Assembly: GCA_948146395.1 (NCBI GenBank)
Contig: OX411559.1
Coordinates: 38,310,679-38,374,678 of the forward strand
Reading direction: 5' to 3'
From: Fragum whitleyi
Lineage: Eukaryota; Mollusca; Bivalvia; Cardiida; Cardiidae
DNA length: 64,000 nucleotides
How positions within the stretch are numbered: position 1 is the first letter of the stretch; every line of letters starts with the position of its first letter. The notes under the pieces are model-generated. The model was not told the origin of the DNA, searched no databases, and saw only the letters and a program-made list of their open reading frames with translations. This document shows positions 1 to 11,792 of the stretch, piece after piece. A program made the position numbers and the translations under genes.

Positions 1-211
1 ATCCTTAAACCCTTAAACAGACGACAAAATGTTAAGCTAGGCCAACTTGGAACAGGTTACAAACAATAAATCAACATGAGTGTAATTTAGTATATATCAA
101 ATATATATAGAAACATATAGAAATTAAAAAAATAATGGGGTATGAGTATAGGGTGGACCATATTGTGTGAAAGGGAGAAATTGACCCTATCAATTTCTTG
201 TGTTCCCACAG

Positions 212-402
212 TTAAATACAACTTCTTTGTGGAATTCAAGAAAGAGCCGACGAGCTTGTGCCCCGAGAAAAACAGAATTACTACGATTGTTATACGAAAT
301 AATCGAATAGATAAATTGACTGCGCCTGTCTGCAAAGCGGTGTCGGGCGTAGTAATCTATACCTTGGGAATAAGTTGTTTTGGCGGACTCAGCGCTATAT
401 AG
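212..402 (+). other. possible terminal exon, unrecognised
   Basis: An open frame follows a good acceptor (pyrimidine-rich stretch then CCCACAG at 204-211) and runs about 62 codons to a TAG at 400-402. It looks less AT-rich than its flanks. The peptide includes KYNFFVEFKKEP and three cysteines and matches nothing I recognise. No partner exon was found. It could equally be a chance frame in a repeat, so it is listed only as a candidate. Confidence 0.18.
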
Positions 403-1080
403 TGAGCATACCGTTCGATATTTTCCCTTAGAAGTGAGTTCGGAATGTGGCTTACGATCCCTACAGGTAAATGGAACCCTTGGTTTCCGTCGCCTATAAA
501 GCCCTGCTAAAAGGATTTACAAAATGGAGACCAATCGTTCAAATGTCACCTTACCTCTTCATAAACCAGGGCTTCAGCGCTTTAAGCGCTTTACTTTCAA
601 CGGTCATCTACTGTTACAATTTTTATGTAAAAAACAACGGAGATGCTTAGGCAGTTAAAAAAAGAAATTGTAAAAATGTGCTGTTTTCTTTTTATCTAAC
701 TTGGAAAAAACAAACAGGCGTGTCAGCATACTTATTAGAGCACAACAACTAAAGCCATCTTGCAGTTTTGAATTTTCTCTGTGCTCATTTCAAAACCATG
801 ATTTCATAGAGGATATCAGTAGAATATTGAAATTTTAAGACTTCATTGCATTAAAACAGGGTGTTAAAGCCTTTAAAGAGCACATTTTAAAGAATGCATG
901 AATACAAGAATGTTACCAATTAGCTTTTAACTGTCAACAAATATAACAAATATACTTTGTAAAGAGTCTTTAAAAATAGGTGCGTACTCAAAATTGTTTT
1001 ATTTTGAAAAAAATATATATATATTTTTGACAATCAGAATGCAAGGATCTTGATACACACAACTAACAAGAAACAATTAC
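403..1080. other. no gene seen; downstream part of the minus-strand locus
   Basis: AT-rich sequence with no repeat I recognise. Remaining 3' exons of the cysteine-rich minus-strand gene would be expected here or beyond the left edge, but none could be fixed. A short minus-strand frame near 553-603 ends at a consensus-like donor but has a stop at its apparent acceptor. Confidence 0.4.
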
Positions 1081-1196
1081 CTCATTGCAGAAACACCACT
1101 CAATACAATTTCCATATGTTCCACAGCACCATTTACCTTTAGAACAGACTTCAGCACAATTTTCGTCACAGGTCTCTTTCCATACAGCGTCGGACG
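1081..1196 (-). CDS. eight-cysteine exon of a secreted or surface protein (partial gene)
   Basis: A 116-bp minus-strand exon lies between an acceptor (ATATATCTTAG) and a donor (GTAATT). It starts with two bases of a split codon and ends in phase 0. The 38 full codons contain eight cysteines, spaced 3, 3, 5, 0, 5, 3 and 1 residues apart. This dense spacing implies a small disulfide-knit extracellular module. I do not recognise the family; small antimicrobial or EGF-like modules are alternatives, but the spacing fits none I can name. Its incoming phase matches the outgoing phase of the Ser/Thr-rich exons upstream on the same strand (3821-3940 and others), so the simplest reading is one gene with a mucin-like stalk followed by this knot. 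Start, signal peptide and C-terminus are not identified. Confidence 0.55.
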
Positions 1197-1198
1197 CT

Positions 1199-3768
1199 AA
1201 GATATATCATTAGCTTGGGCAGTTATGTGGTAAGACTTGTGTGATTTAAAGAAAATACAAATCCATCGTGCTACTGTATCTAAATTCTAAGAAATGTTTC
1301 AAGTCACACTCCTTAACGTTTCTTAAATGTTATTTTTTCAAAATCTTTACACTTTCATGAATTTTAATCTAATGTTTAGATTGACGGCTTGTAATTTCTG
1401 TATTTTCTTTTTAAACAATATCAACCGAAATCAAATTTTAACCCACGGACAACAATTGCATGTCGGTTGATTCTACACGATGCCTTCGGTAACCACGGTT
1501 CTAGGACGATTCTAAAAATCATGCCTTTGTAAAGTGCGGGACTGAAAATATGACTAATCATGTGTGACAAAACGTAGGCAGGAATTTATTTTAAAACCAA
1601 CTAAAAGGGTGTACATGATTTTCAATTCCATTATAGGGAAGGCCGAGGCAAAGCGTTACATTTGTATTATTTTCTTTTTTACAACATTATTATTTCATTA
1701 TTATTTACACTACTGTTTCTTAGAAAACGATTTTTAAATGTTGCATGTTCTGGTGTATGTGAGAGTCATCAAATACAAATGTCCACGAACGAAGAACCGA
1801 AAACGATTTTTGTGACACAGATATATTCTTATTAACTTTGAAAATATCCGTATCCCCTAATATAAAAATACAAGAAATAAGAATGTGCGATTATGGCATC
1901 ACGACTTCCAGAAGCTGACATTAGAGTATAAATTATATCTTTGCTAACCTTTATTTTCTTTGTGTGTGCACCTTCTCTTGAAAGCCGCCAATGGGGCAAC
2001 GTGCTACGCAGGACGTGGGGCAAAGTGTTACAGTATAACAGTTTGTCACTGTTATGTTTGCGCTATTGTTTCATTTCCAGATAATGAGTTTTAGACTGAT
2101 GCGTATTCAGAGAAGATTCGGGCGAAATGTTAACGTTTTTGTAAATTATTAGACATGTAATATATGAGAAGGAAAACGTTACATAAGAAATTGACGATAA
2201 CACTATTTTAAGAAAGGGCAATTACATGTACCACAAAACGATTTGTCCACTGAAAATGTTGGAGCATGTTGAAAGGAGGATTTTGTGGCACGGGCTAAGA
2301 AATTTAAAAGCTGTGAAAAATAACAGTTTTTATATATATATTATTTCAAAATGTAGAGTTTAAGGTCTTAGAAAGGAATAGTTAAGACTTTTAAGCCACT
2401 ATCATGTCTGTCGTTGCAGGCTTTTTCGAAACTACTGTAGGTCCCAGCGGCTACAGGTGCGCCAAGGTCTAACGAGACTAGTCCAGCAAGACGAGAATTA
2501 TCGTCAATATTCTCATTGAAAAAAAGAGAGATTTTAGTATATGGTCAGGGTATCTTATTGTTAGGAAACATCTTGAGACTGGTTGTTGGGAGGAAAAAAA
2601 GGTACCTTTATGGTAAAGAATGACAAAAACCAGCGTGCCCTAAGTCTGGAGTCTTATTTGAATAATATTTGACCTAAGAGTCATTGTTTTCTTCCCAGTA
2701 ATTCTAGAGCCAATCGAAGTCCTTTTCGATGCGTATGTGCACCATTTTAACCTTTGCCCCGGTAGGTGCAACATTTTGCCCCCAAAGCCTGGGGCAATGG
2801 GTTATATTTACCATTATTTTAGTCTGTGTATAAAATCTATATAACATAATGAAATTGTTCAATAAAGGTAATCTTTACTTAAAATGTGTTAAATTAAATA
2901 TAAATATATTAAGAATATCAAAAAGAGTTAGGGTGTCGGAAAATGTGTGAAGTATTTAAAATATATAACACTTTGTCCCTGTCTCCCCTAGTAATTAAGG
3001 TAATTGATTGACAAGTTGAATGAAATTGAATGAATATTTGCAAATTTGAAAGAAGATCTCTCATTTGAACAATAATTGCAAGAAGTATGAAGATTATCCC
3101 TCCGGTCCCGCAGACGCCGATTTCCAAAAATAATCGTAGTGCCTTGGCAGACCATTATTGTTCCATTCGGAAAATCACTCGCCCATTTCCTTAAACTACA
3201 ACAGACCTCGGATGCATGTAAGGCGGAGGGGTATGTAACAAAATCGTGCATTTTGTTAGGCGGAAACAGTGTAAGAAAAACTAGCACTGTAGGTTTATAT
3301 CTTTTACAGTAAATAACGGCAGAAAAATATTAGTTTTTGAGATTTACGAATCATTCTCAAAAATTAAGAATTTTTTGAGCCGTTATTTAAGAATCTAAAG
3401 ATATTTATATTAGAATACGATGATTTCACGTTAGTTACTCAAACGAGTAGCGTTGGCGACGTCGAATGTTTTCACTCACAGTTTCGAGGGCTATCACCAA
3501 TTTAACTGACGTCAACGAGTTTTTCCAAGGTTTTCCCGTATTTTTAAAAATAGCCCGTCTATGTACATCCGAGGTTTATCGTGATATTGGCCGAGTGGTG
3601 TTCCGAATGCATATTGTTCCGGATCTACTAACAATTTGAACCGTTCTCTCCGTTTTCTACGTCGGTCAATTCTTTATGTCTTATCTTCCATGAAAATCTA
3701 TCAACAATTCTAAAGAGTCGAGAATCATTAATCACTTTTATATAAAATAAACAATTGGGTAGAAATTT
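1199..3768. other. putative intron with no clear internal feature
   Basis: AT-rich spacer between the cysteine-rich exon and the nearest Ser/Thr-rich exon. A minus-strand open frame at 2988-3287 and an overlapping one at 2918-3127 (with a hydrophobic run IIFILLAIIV) were considered. They lack convincing splice sites and lie upstream of the cysteine exon, so they are not called. Confidence 0.35.
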
Positions 3769-3820
3769 ATTGAACTTCAGACAGCATAGACAGGCAAAGC
3801 AAAGCAGTACAAATTCTAAC

Positions 3821-3940
3821 CTTGCGAGGTTTGGAATCCGGGAGTTGTGGGCGACACGGTATAGGACGAGGAAGACACGCCTGCAGTTGCAGTAGAGGTG
3901 GTCGACTGGCTAGAGTCTAGCGTCTCTCCTTGAACATTGT
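3821..3940 (-). CDS. mucin-like Ser/Thr-rich exon, copy 1
   Basis: A 120-bp minus-strand exon has acceptor TTTATAG and donor GTTAGA. It begins with two bases and ends with one base of split codons (phase 1-1), so it can be repeated or skipped without a frameshift. It has 39 full codons: an NVQGET start, a middle rich in Ser, Thr and Ala, and the end PGFQTSQ. Such exons typically give O-glycosylated stalks in secreted or membrane mucins and mucin-like receptors (family knowledge). Copies at 6805-6921 and 8646-8750 share the start, the end and the phase. The phase also fits the cysteine-rich exon at 1081-1196. The protein family is not identified. Confidence 0.62.
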
Positions 3941-4168
3941 CTATAAACAAAAGTCAAAAACTTAATATCGAATTTTCAACATTTGGTTAAATAAATTTAC
4001 ATATACTAAAAGACAAAAGTTCTGTCCGGTTAGACACAACTTTAATAAAAGCCTTTTATGTGACTCTCCATTCGTGGCAATGTTTTATTTTAAAGAACGT
4101 TTGAATAAAGAGAGCGACATTTTGCTTTGTCGGGGTTTTTCGAAAGTCAAAAGGGTATCGCATATTAA

Positions 4169-5589
4169 GGTACCCGACACAATTGGAAACCGTAACTAAA
4201 ATAAGCAAAAATAACGAAAACATATTACCTACCTTTAATAAAAGTTTCTGCATTTCGTTATATTTTATATTTTAGGTTTGTGCCTTTTAATATTCGAACT
4301 TTATTGTTATTTTGTTTTGCAATCATATTGCAATGAAATGAAATTATTTCATACTGAGGTAAAACCTATTTAGTTTTTAAATTATAAACCCTCTTGAAAA
4401 TTGTGTAATATAGATTCACGGGCAATTTTTCCTTTCAAACGTTACAAGAACTTGTTCCGACAGGGTAAGTGGAATTAAACTTGGTAGAACCACTTAAACA
4501 ATGCCACAGAAGCTTAAATGATGAACCTTTATTTCCATCACAGCGTACTTTATGAAAAATCGGGATAATTTGTTCGAGTTCGAAAGTAAGAAGACTCTTG
4601 TTGCTAACAAGTATTCATTTTCTAATAATGTTATAACCTGACCTTTCTCTGCCATGGCATCACCTTTCAACTATTTTTTTGTCATTTGATTATTTTTTCT
4701 AGAAGATTCAGCAATTGACACTTACATATTTAGTATTTCATGGACGCTTATGTTTTTTGCCATCTTCTTATGACATATGCATGATGATTGTGTTTATTAT
4801 AAATATAATTTTTTTCTTGCATATGCATTTTCCTTTGTAAAGATAGAAGCAGTCCTTTTCCTTCTCAGTAATTATTACAGGCGAAGAAATCGAAATTCTC
4901 AGGTACGAGTCTTCATCTAACCCACCAATCCTCCTCAATTGCTTCCTACGTGCATAGATAATCAGTTATTGAAACTTTAATATCAGTAACATAAATGGTA
5001 ATGAGGTACATGTTTTGCATTACAGCAAATATCATCGAACTCTTATGGATATTTATTACCAAAATAAGAAAATATGTGAGCGCCTGAATTTTGAGGGTTG
5101 GTCGATTCATGGAAAGCAAATTAACCAAAAATGCCTGGATACACCTACATTACTTTACCTTTTCTAAATCTTCTAATGTTAAACTAATTTTCTATCATAT
5201 ACCTTCAACTATATTTAATATAGGTGTATGATTTTTGTTGATTTTAAAATAAAATTTAGATTTCGTCGGAAAAGATAGTATTTCCGAGAACGTTTTTCCT
5301 GCATTTTCATTTTGTAAATGTTACTTATCCAATATTTAACAATTCCTTGTATTTGATTTATCATGTATACCAACACACTATAATTGGAGTCGTCATTCAG
5401 CTTCTTATCGTCCGTTTCTTGGAATTTTTGCAAGAAATAATGATATTTTCAAAAATCCCGATTTTCTCCGAAAAATGCATGGAAAGGTTTGCTGATTTTT
5501 TGGCCAAACCATAGTAAAGGTACACTCCACGAAATATATTTATATATTTAAAAAAGATTGGAACAAGTGTCAAATTGTGTCGGGGTACC
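4169..5589. mobile_element. TTAA-flanked non-autonomous DNA element (piggyBac-like target site)
   Basis: A 1,421-bp insertion is flanked on both sides by TTAA (4165-4168 and 5590-5593). Its ends are inverted: GGTACCCGACACAATT at the left and the complement of AATTGTGTCGGGGTACC at the right, differing by one C. The duplicated copy at 7141-7150 has a single TTAA at the same place and no insert, which is a natural empty site. TTAA duplication is the hallmark of piggyBac-type and Kolobok-type elements. No transposase is readable inside, so it is non-autonomous. Confidence 0.82.
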
Positions 5590-6111
5590 TTAAACGAATA
5601 CACTGTGATATTTTACAGATTTCCGTTTTTGTGGAAGTAATACCGCGGCAGTTATTTTTTTTTTTCTTAATTGTCTGAAATTTAATCAATATTTCCAAAT
5701 ATGAACACTTCTATTCTATAAAGTCGGGCTTTTACCATATATTTTTATTATGGTCTGGAATACTAATTGCAGCAAAATTCAAGACAATTAAAATGTTTCT
5801 CTAATCAATCTGTGTTCCGTAAATGATATTATTCATTGAAACTCACTAGATGAAATAAACCCATCAGTTTAATTTCAATTCGGAATAATTCCTACTCAAA
5901 TCACAACCAGGACACCGTATGATTATTCAGATAAAGATCATTTCAATACAACATACTTGCTATTGAAATGTGGAATGGAAGAGAAATGTACATTTAATGT
6001 CGTCTAAATGCCGATGTGTTCATAATTTCAAATAAAACCACGAAAGAAATGAAAGTAAGAGGCATTGACTACATTTACAGTGACAGTTTGAGCCTACATT
6101 GTTTGTTAATT

Positions 6112-6756
6112 TCTTAATCGATTGTAGTTTCAAACGTTGTTAAAGTGTGTTTTGTGTAATCTTTTCAACATTTTATGTCAATTGAATGACTGGATCATTA
6201 AATTTAACAATCAAAATGCGTTAAAGCCTCATTCAATTAGGAGGGGTCACTGTAAAATAACGAAAAACTTTCTTATTTGCATGGAATGGTATGCTGAATT
6301 TTTTACCTAATAAAGACAAAATATGGGTTTTAAACATAACGGAAAATAAGAAGAATTCATTGGGCAATTTCTTACAAAAAAAATATGGCATTTTTACCCC
6401 GTAAAATTACAAAATTTAGGGCATTTTTAACTTTTGAAGGCAAATTGTGCAAATGCAACTGATCAAAGAGAAATTTTCTTGACAACAGCCATTGTGTCTA
6501 TGTATAAGGTCTATCAAAATGTATGTGTTTTATAGCTATAAGCTGGTACTAAATTTATACTAGACCTAAAACGAATATAAACGTTTTACTGAAAAATGGT
6601 CAATACCGCTCAGGGGCAGATAACTGTAGCATGAAAACGAGCATGGAAAAGTACCTTCAAATTTTGATATAATGACTACACAATGTTAATCTATAACATA
6701 TGTGACCAAGAAAAAAATCATTGGGCGGAAAAAATTGACTCCATGTGTCCATTGCT
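6112..6756. other. spacer between the two duplicated segments
   Basis: AT-rich single-copy-looking sequence of about 645 bp between the left and right duplicate. No exon or repeat is recognised. Confidence 0.35.
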
Positions 6757-7679
6757 ACCTTAAAACAGCATAGACAGGCAAAGCCAAGCAGTACAAATTC
6801 TAACCTTGCGAGGTTTGGAATCCGGGAGTTGTGGGCGACAAGGTGTAGGACGAGGATGACACGCCTGCAGTTGCAGTAGAGGTGGTCGACTGTGAGTCTT
6901 GCGTCTCTCCTTGAGCATTGTCTATTTATAAACAAAAGTCAAAAACTTGATATCGGATTTCAACATTTGGTAAAATAAATTAACATATACTAAAGGACAA
7001 AAGTTCTGTCCAGAAACTTTAATAAAAGCCCTTTACATGACTCTCCATACGTGGCAATGTTTTATTTAAAAGAACGTTTGAATGAAGAGAGCGACATTTT
7101 GCTTTATCTTGTTTTTTCGAAAGTCAAAAGGGTATCGCATATTTAAAAAATACGCTATGATATTTTACCGATTTCCGTTTTTGTGGAAGTAATACTACGG
7201 TAGTTATTTTTCTTTTCTTTTCTTTTTATTTCTAAGAGATATTGTCCGAAATTTAATCAATATTTCCAAATATGAACACTTCCATTCTATAAAGTCGAGC
7301 TTTTATCATATCTTTTTTATTATTTGGTCTGGAATACCAATAGCAGCAAAATTCAAGACAATTAATATATTTATCCAATAAATCTGTGTCACGTAAGTGA
7401 TATTATTCATTGAAACTCACTAGATGAAATAAACCCACCAGTTTAAGTTCAATTCGGAATAATTCCTACTCAAATCACAACCAGGGCACCGTATGATTAT
7501 TAAGACAAAGATCATTTCAATACAACATACATGCTATTGAAATGTGGCATAGAAGATAAATGTACATTTAATGACGTCTAAATGCCGATGTGTTCATAAT
7601 TTCAAATAAAACCACGAAAGAAATGAAAGTAAGAGGCATTGACTACATTTACAGTGACAGTTTGAGCCTACATTGTTTG
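6757..7679. repeat. segmental duplication, right copy (uninterrupted)
   Basis: Counterpart of 3770-6111 without the inserted element. It includes the second mucin-like exon and intron sequence up to the shared text near 7679, after which the copies diverge abruptly. Confidence 0.8.
6805..6921 (-). CDS. mucin-like Ser/Thr-rich exon, copy 2
   Basis: A 117-bp minus-strand exon is near-identical to the one at 3821-3940 but one codon shorter (38 full codons). It has the same phase 1-1, the same donor GTTAGA and acceptor TATAAATAG. It starts NAQGET and ends PGFQTSQ. Retention of an open frame and both splice sites after duplication argues that it is usable. Its product would lengthen the Ser/Thr-rich stalk by one unit. 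Confidence 0.62.
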
Positions 7680-8645
7680 TATTGCTATAGCGTTGGTGTC
7701 GTCGTCGTTATCGTAGTCGTCGTGCGAAAACTTAGACACCAAGGTAATGCTATAGCCTTGATATCAGTGTAATTGTTGTGGCCATGCAAAAGCTTTGACA
7801 TTTTATGATATCTCTGGTTCTACTGACGGCATTAACTTGAAGCTTGGCACACATGTTCACCATCAAAATAGCAACCTATAATATCAGGGGATAACTCTAG
7901 ATGCTTTTTGTGCAAATTATGCCCCTTTTTCGACTTGTTTTTTATTCTCCATCCAGCACTCGACAGCCGAGCGTAGGCACATATAGGTAGTCTTGTTTAC
8001 TTTCATTTTCCTACGATTCTGTAGTAAAGATTGGTCAGTTGTGATTTGATATGCCTCTTAATCTATTAAGGCGCCACCTGTGTGAGATAACTTTGGTGGC
8101 TAAATTTCTTAATTTACCATTGTCTCGATAGCGACATACACTAAACACTGTCTAACAAAGTACATTTTATCTATTCCTATTTATTGTAGGAAAATCAGAT
8201 ATGATGTGGTGTTTTAGAAATATTGATTTACTCTATTTACACTTATATCAATGTTTAAGTCAAAAGTCTACAGAAAACCAAGGATGAACACTGGTTTTGT
8301 TATAATGGAAAGTTGTTTTTCATAAGTAATTGTTCTTTACAAGCCGTAGACTCTTATTTGAAATACAAGTATGAATTTGTAAGAAGAATTCATAAAAGTA
8401 TATAAATCATTTTACACTGTTTCAATTTGTCACGTTAAAGAATGCAGTATAACACCAATCATCGATTTCCACATGTGATAAAAACAAAACAAGAAGCGAT
8501 GCACTTTTGGAATATGCCTTTATTGAAGGTAGATATGACAAGCTTAAATCTGAATAAGGAATTCCCACTCTTCGACTGTGTTCATTTTATCAGATTTCAC
8601 CTATGCCAAATTTAAAGATAATTTGAGAACCAGTAAAATGCAAAC
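7680..8645. other. putative intron; GTC-rich simple stretch and dispersed repeat
   Basis: 7692-7725 is a GTCGTC-type simple stretch within an imperfect inverted repeat (GCTATAGC-like ends). The following text to about 7990 reads like a dispersed molluscan repeat but could not be bounded. No exon is seen. Confidence 0.35.
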
Positions 8646-8750
8646 CTTGCGAGACCTGGAACCCGGAAGTGGTGGAAGGCGAGGAAGACAAGCCTTCATT
8701 CGCAGTATCAGCTGTCGACTCTAAGCCTCGCGTCTCTCCCTGAACAGGGT
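8646..8750 (-). CDS. mucin-like Ser/Thr-rich exon, copy 3 (diverged)
   Basis: A 105-bp minus-strand exon has acceptor CATCCACAG and donor GTTTGC, phase 1-1. It has 34 full codons. The start PVQGET and end SGFQVSQ match the other copies, but the middle is shorter and more acidic. It is an older member of the same exon family and keeps an intact frame. Confidence 0.55.
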
Positions 8751-8894
8751 CTGTGGATGAGGAAATGTCAAAAATGAAAGCGCGTCTAACTCTTTAGTGA
8801 AATGAAATAACATATTTTTGAACACCATATTCATCGTTCGTTTTAAAAAAAAGAATTACAACTGTGAAACCGTGCAATTAAGATATGACCTTTG

Positions 8895-9070
8895 TCGTCG
8901 GAGTAAAATAGTTTTATTGAATATTTTTGATATTACACGGATGTCATTACACTAGTGTAAGGGCTATGCAAGTGAGCAGAAAGCACATAGAAACGCTACT
9001 TTGCAAACGTAAAATGACGTCATAATTCATGAGATGACATCATCTTTAAAATAGTGTTGTACGAGGGTTT
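8895..9070. repeat. partial copy of a CRE-motif-bearing dispersed repeat
   Basis: It shares text with 47224-47600 and 62663-63000 (ATATTTTTGATATTACACGG, an ACTAGTG stretch, and an AATGACGTCATAAT site). It is therefore a truncated member of that family. Confidence 0.6.
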
Positions 9071-9711
9071 ATAAAAATGAATGTTGGGTCTTGAGTCATA
9101 ATTTTCATCATAAATGTCTGAAGGCAAAGGCAACTATATCGGTTGAAACGTATGTTTTTGACTGCATTCCTTTTTTAAAAGAAAAGAAATATAGAATCTT
9201 CAGCAAGTCTTTACATTTTTTATCTTCCATGCAAATCTGTTTATCCGTTGTAAAAGTGAAGAATATTTATCTTTTTCATATAAAATGTGTAATATTATTA
9301 TATAGATAACCAGATTGTATATTAGACTTCGTAGATAAGATATTCACGATAACTTCAAATATTCTACATACTCAGCAGCTTTACTAATACGAACTACAAG
9401 ATAGTGATACAACATAACATTAAGATATCATTCTCCTCTATTCTCTTTCTCAGTAGCCTATTTCAAGGCTATTTATGCAAATTTCAAATTATTATCAATA
9501 TGAGAACCAATCCTCATTCTCATACCCAATTTCCATTCTTGATTCAAATACTTGACAGCATTCTCTTCCTGGTTCCGCCTTCATCGGACCCAGGAAAAAT
9601 CGAAGAATTAGCGCCCGTTACCTTATAACAGTGCCAATGACCTATATTAGATTGTTTATAAAAGATCAGCATCAGAAACAAGCTTGGGCCTGTACACAGC
9701 ACATATCTAAC

Positions 9712-9828
9712 CTTGCGAGGTTTGTGATCCGGAAGTTGTGTGCGACACGGTGAAGTACGGGGAAACCATGCCTACAGTTGAAATACCGGCCGTTGACTCT
9801 CACCCATACGTCTCACCCTGAACAAGGG
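9712..9828 (-). pseudogene. mucin-like exon, copy 4, with in-frame stop
   Basis: A 117-bp minus-strand sequence aligns with the other three Ser/Thr-rich exons and keeps both splice sites (acceptor CTGAATAG, donor GTTAGA). Read in the family phase it hits TGA at codon 9 (9800-9802), so inclusion would truncate the protein. It is a decayed exon or a deliberate poison exon; decay is the simpler view. Confidence 0.6.
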
Positions 9829-10400
9829 CTATTCAGGAAAAAAATGATCAAAAGTTAACGTAAAACTTTTCAACTTTAAGTAAAAAAGAAAAAAAAATCG
9901 AAATAATGTATTCTTGATAATCTATGTCCGTTAAACTCTTCAAGAAAATACTATAACAACGGTAAAAACATGCATTTATAATATGTTCTACGTCGTGGAC
10001 ATCGAAAACCAAAAACAATATTCATAATAAAAAGTTTGTTCATGCATCATTTTAATGGTTTACCAATAAATGACTACCTATAAGTCGTGAATTAACGAGA
10101 TGTCTTTTTAAAACACAAATGTCTCCGACAAAACCATTTTAAGGTATTTTGATACAATATAAAAATCAACAGCAAAAAGAAATTCATTATAATGTTTCAA
10201 TTTTACTCATATCATCGAAAAATTATACTTGACCTTGAGTGACTGATGGACTTCTAGTTAATAGTAACAGAATTCCCTTGCCACAAGCAATGTATGTGTT
10301 AAATAAATGTGTATCAATAACCAATCAAAGGTTAAGGCTTATGTTGACGTTTTTGTATGACAGACAGACAAACACGCGCTCTGATTAAAAGCAAAATGCT
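9829..10400. other. no feature recognised
   Basis: AT-rich sequence upstream of the last mucin-like exon copy. First exons of that minus-strand gene (start codon, signal peptide) should lie here or further right, but none could be identified. Confidence 0.3.
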
Positions 10401-10409
10401 CCTGGGTCT

Positions 10410-10600
10410 CGTTTAACTATACTCTTACGTAAAATTAAACGTAAGTCAAAAGCACAAATCGTGGCTGGTGTTTCATTTATTGCTATACCCTCCCTTGACA
10501 TAATGCGTGGCAGAATTCCATATTCAACTACAGTGTACCACTGTAGAAGCAGCTTAAATTTTTTACTTACGCTAACAACGATCGTACGACAAGCCCCTTA
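10410..10600. repeat. diverged copy of the CTTACG-end MITE
   Basis: It shares several blocks with 40858-41096 (ACGTAAGTCAAA, GCAGAATTCCATATT, CACTGTAGAAGCA, TTTTTTACTTACGC). It is an older, partly deleted copy. Confidence 0.5.
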
Positions 10601-10629
10601 TCTAGCTACTTGGGGACATATATATAATA

Positions 10630-10763
10630 CGTACTTAGTGTATTATATGAAAAAAAATATCTAACGAGATTGGGAGAATTGATTATTGTCGAGGCTCTGT
10701 CGAGACAATTATCAATTCTCACAACCGAGTTAGATATTTTTTTCTTACATACACTAAGTACTA
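10630..10763. repeat. long imperfect palindrome
   Basis: The left arm (from GTACTTAGTG through ATATCTAAC and GAGAATTGAT) is mirrored by the right arm (ATCAATTCTC, GTTAGATATT, CACTAAGTAC). The apex near 10688-10703 reads GTCGAGGCTCTGTCGAG. It is probably a foldback-type mobile element; no coding content. Confidence 0.8.
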
Positions 10764-10799
10764 ATTATATTTATCTTATAACCTTTATTTGTCCTGTTT

Positions 10800-11790
10800 T
10801 CGTCCATTTTTCTAACTGAAATGCAAGTTTCTAAAAATAAACCGCATTATATCATTGTTCTTAAAATAACTATGTGATATCATAAGAAAATATCATACGG
10901 GATGTTATCCTATGGATATTTGTATAGTTATAAGACATAATGAAAATATCTTGAATATGATTTTTAAAGACAAAATCAATAAAATCAATTGGCAAGTACT
11001 TTTCTTTCTTTTGTTTAAGGGTTAAAAGCGGTATATTATAGATATCTTTTTGAAAACATACAAATCTCTTAAACAACACAACAAGACACTTGAATGATAA
11101 TTTGACATAAGAATAATCCTGAACAAAATTAGCGATATTGGATTTCCTCCCATTAAATTCAATCAAAACTCGCTCCACACACTCATTCAATTTCATTCCT
11201 AACTCATTTCAAAATCATCCACCTTGTGAATTTCACGATGTTGGTACCTATAAGACAATATCTCCCCGATCCTTCGATGATCGGTATAAAAAGTTATCCG
11301 TTTGAGGGAATATTGATCTTTGATAATGAATATATATTTACGGTCCATATGGCAATTTAAGTTATTGCTTATGTATTCTTTAATATGTCTGTGTTTTGGA
11401 CGACGGCGACGAGGACGACGACGAAGGCACAAAAACAACATTAATATGTTTATTTCGAAAACAATTAAAGCATCTCTAACCAAGGTAAGAAGAAATAGAG
11501 AATTGGCTGGTTTTAAGTGGAAACTTAAAATCTCGCCACATTTCCATTTGACCATTTTTTTGGTAACGACAAAATGAGGAATTATGCGGTAGAACAGTAG
11601 CGCTGGATACAGAAAGGAATAAAACATAAAGAGTTTCTTAATTGTTCATAGTCATCTTTGCAAACAGTAATGAAATCAACATTCCTGTGGACTTTAAGGA
11701 AATTATATGTTTGAAAAAGTCCCGTTCATGTCAACCTAGAAGTTGCACTTCAGAGCTGTTTCTTGCCAGGGTACACTCCCAGCACTAATA
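10800..11790. other. no gene; short purine/CGA-rich stretch
   Basis: 11400-11428 is a GACGACGACG-like simple stretch that creates Arg-rich chance frames on both strands. 11150-11240 matches the AATGAGTGTGTGGAGC repeat seen at 37676-37706. No exon is supported. Confidence 0.4.
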
Positions 11791-11792
11791 TT

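Larger units (their letters stand above)
3770..6111. repeat. segmental duplication, left copy (interrupted)
   Basis: The exon at 3821-3940 with its flanks, and then 5594-6111, recur as one continuous stretch at 6757-7679. Without the inserted element at 4169-5589 each copy is about 920 bp. The duplication therefore copied a mucin-like exon together with its intron sequence. Confidence 0.8.

Noticed and set aside
2422..2472. Short plus-strand frame FFETTVGPSGYRCAKV after a TTGCAG
   Set aside because: A single 17-codon candidate with no partner exons; acceptors of this quality occur often by chance.
2918..3287. Minus-strand frames with a hydrophobic segment, possibly a membrane exon
   Set aside because: No convincing acceptor or donor, and its position upstream of the cysteine exon would not suit a C-terminal membrane anchor.
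11199..11627. 142-codon minus-strand frame with an Arg-rich middle
   Set aside because: The Arg run comes from a GACGAC simple stretch; the rest has no recognisable feature.
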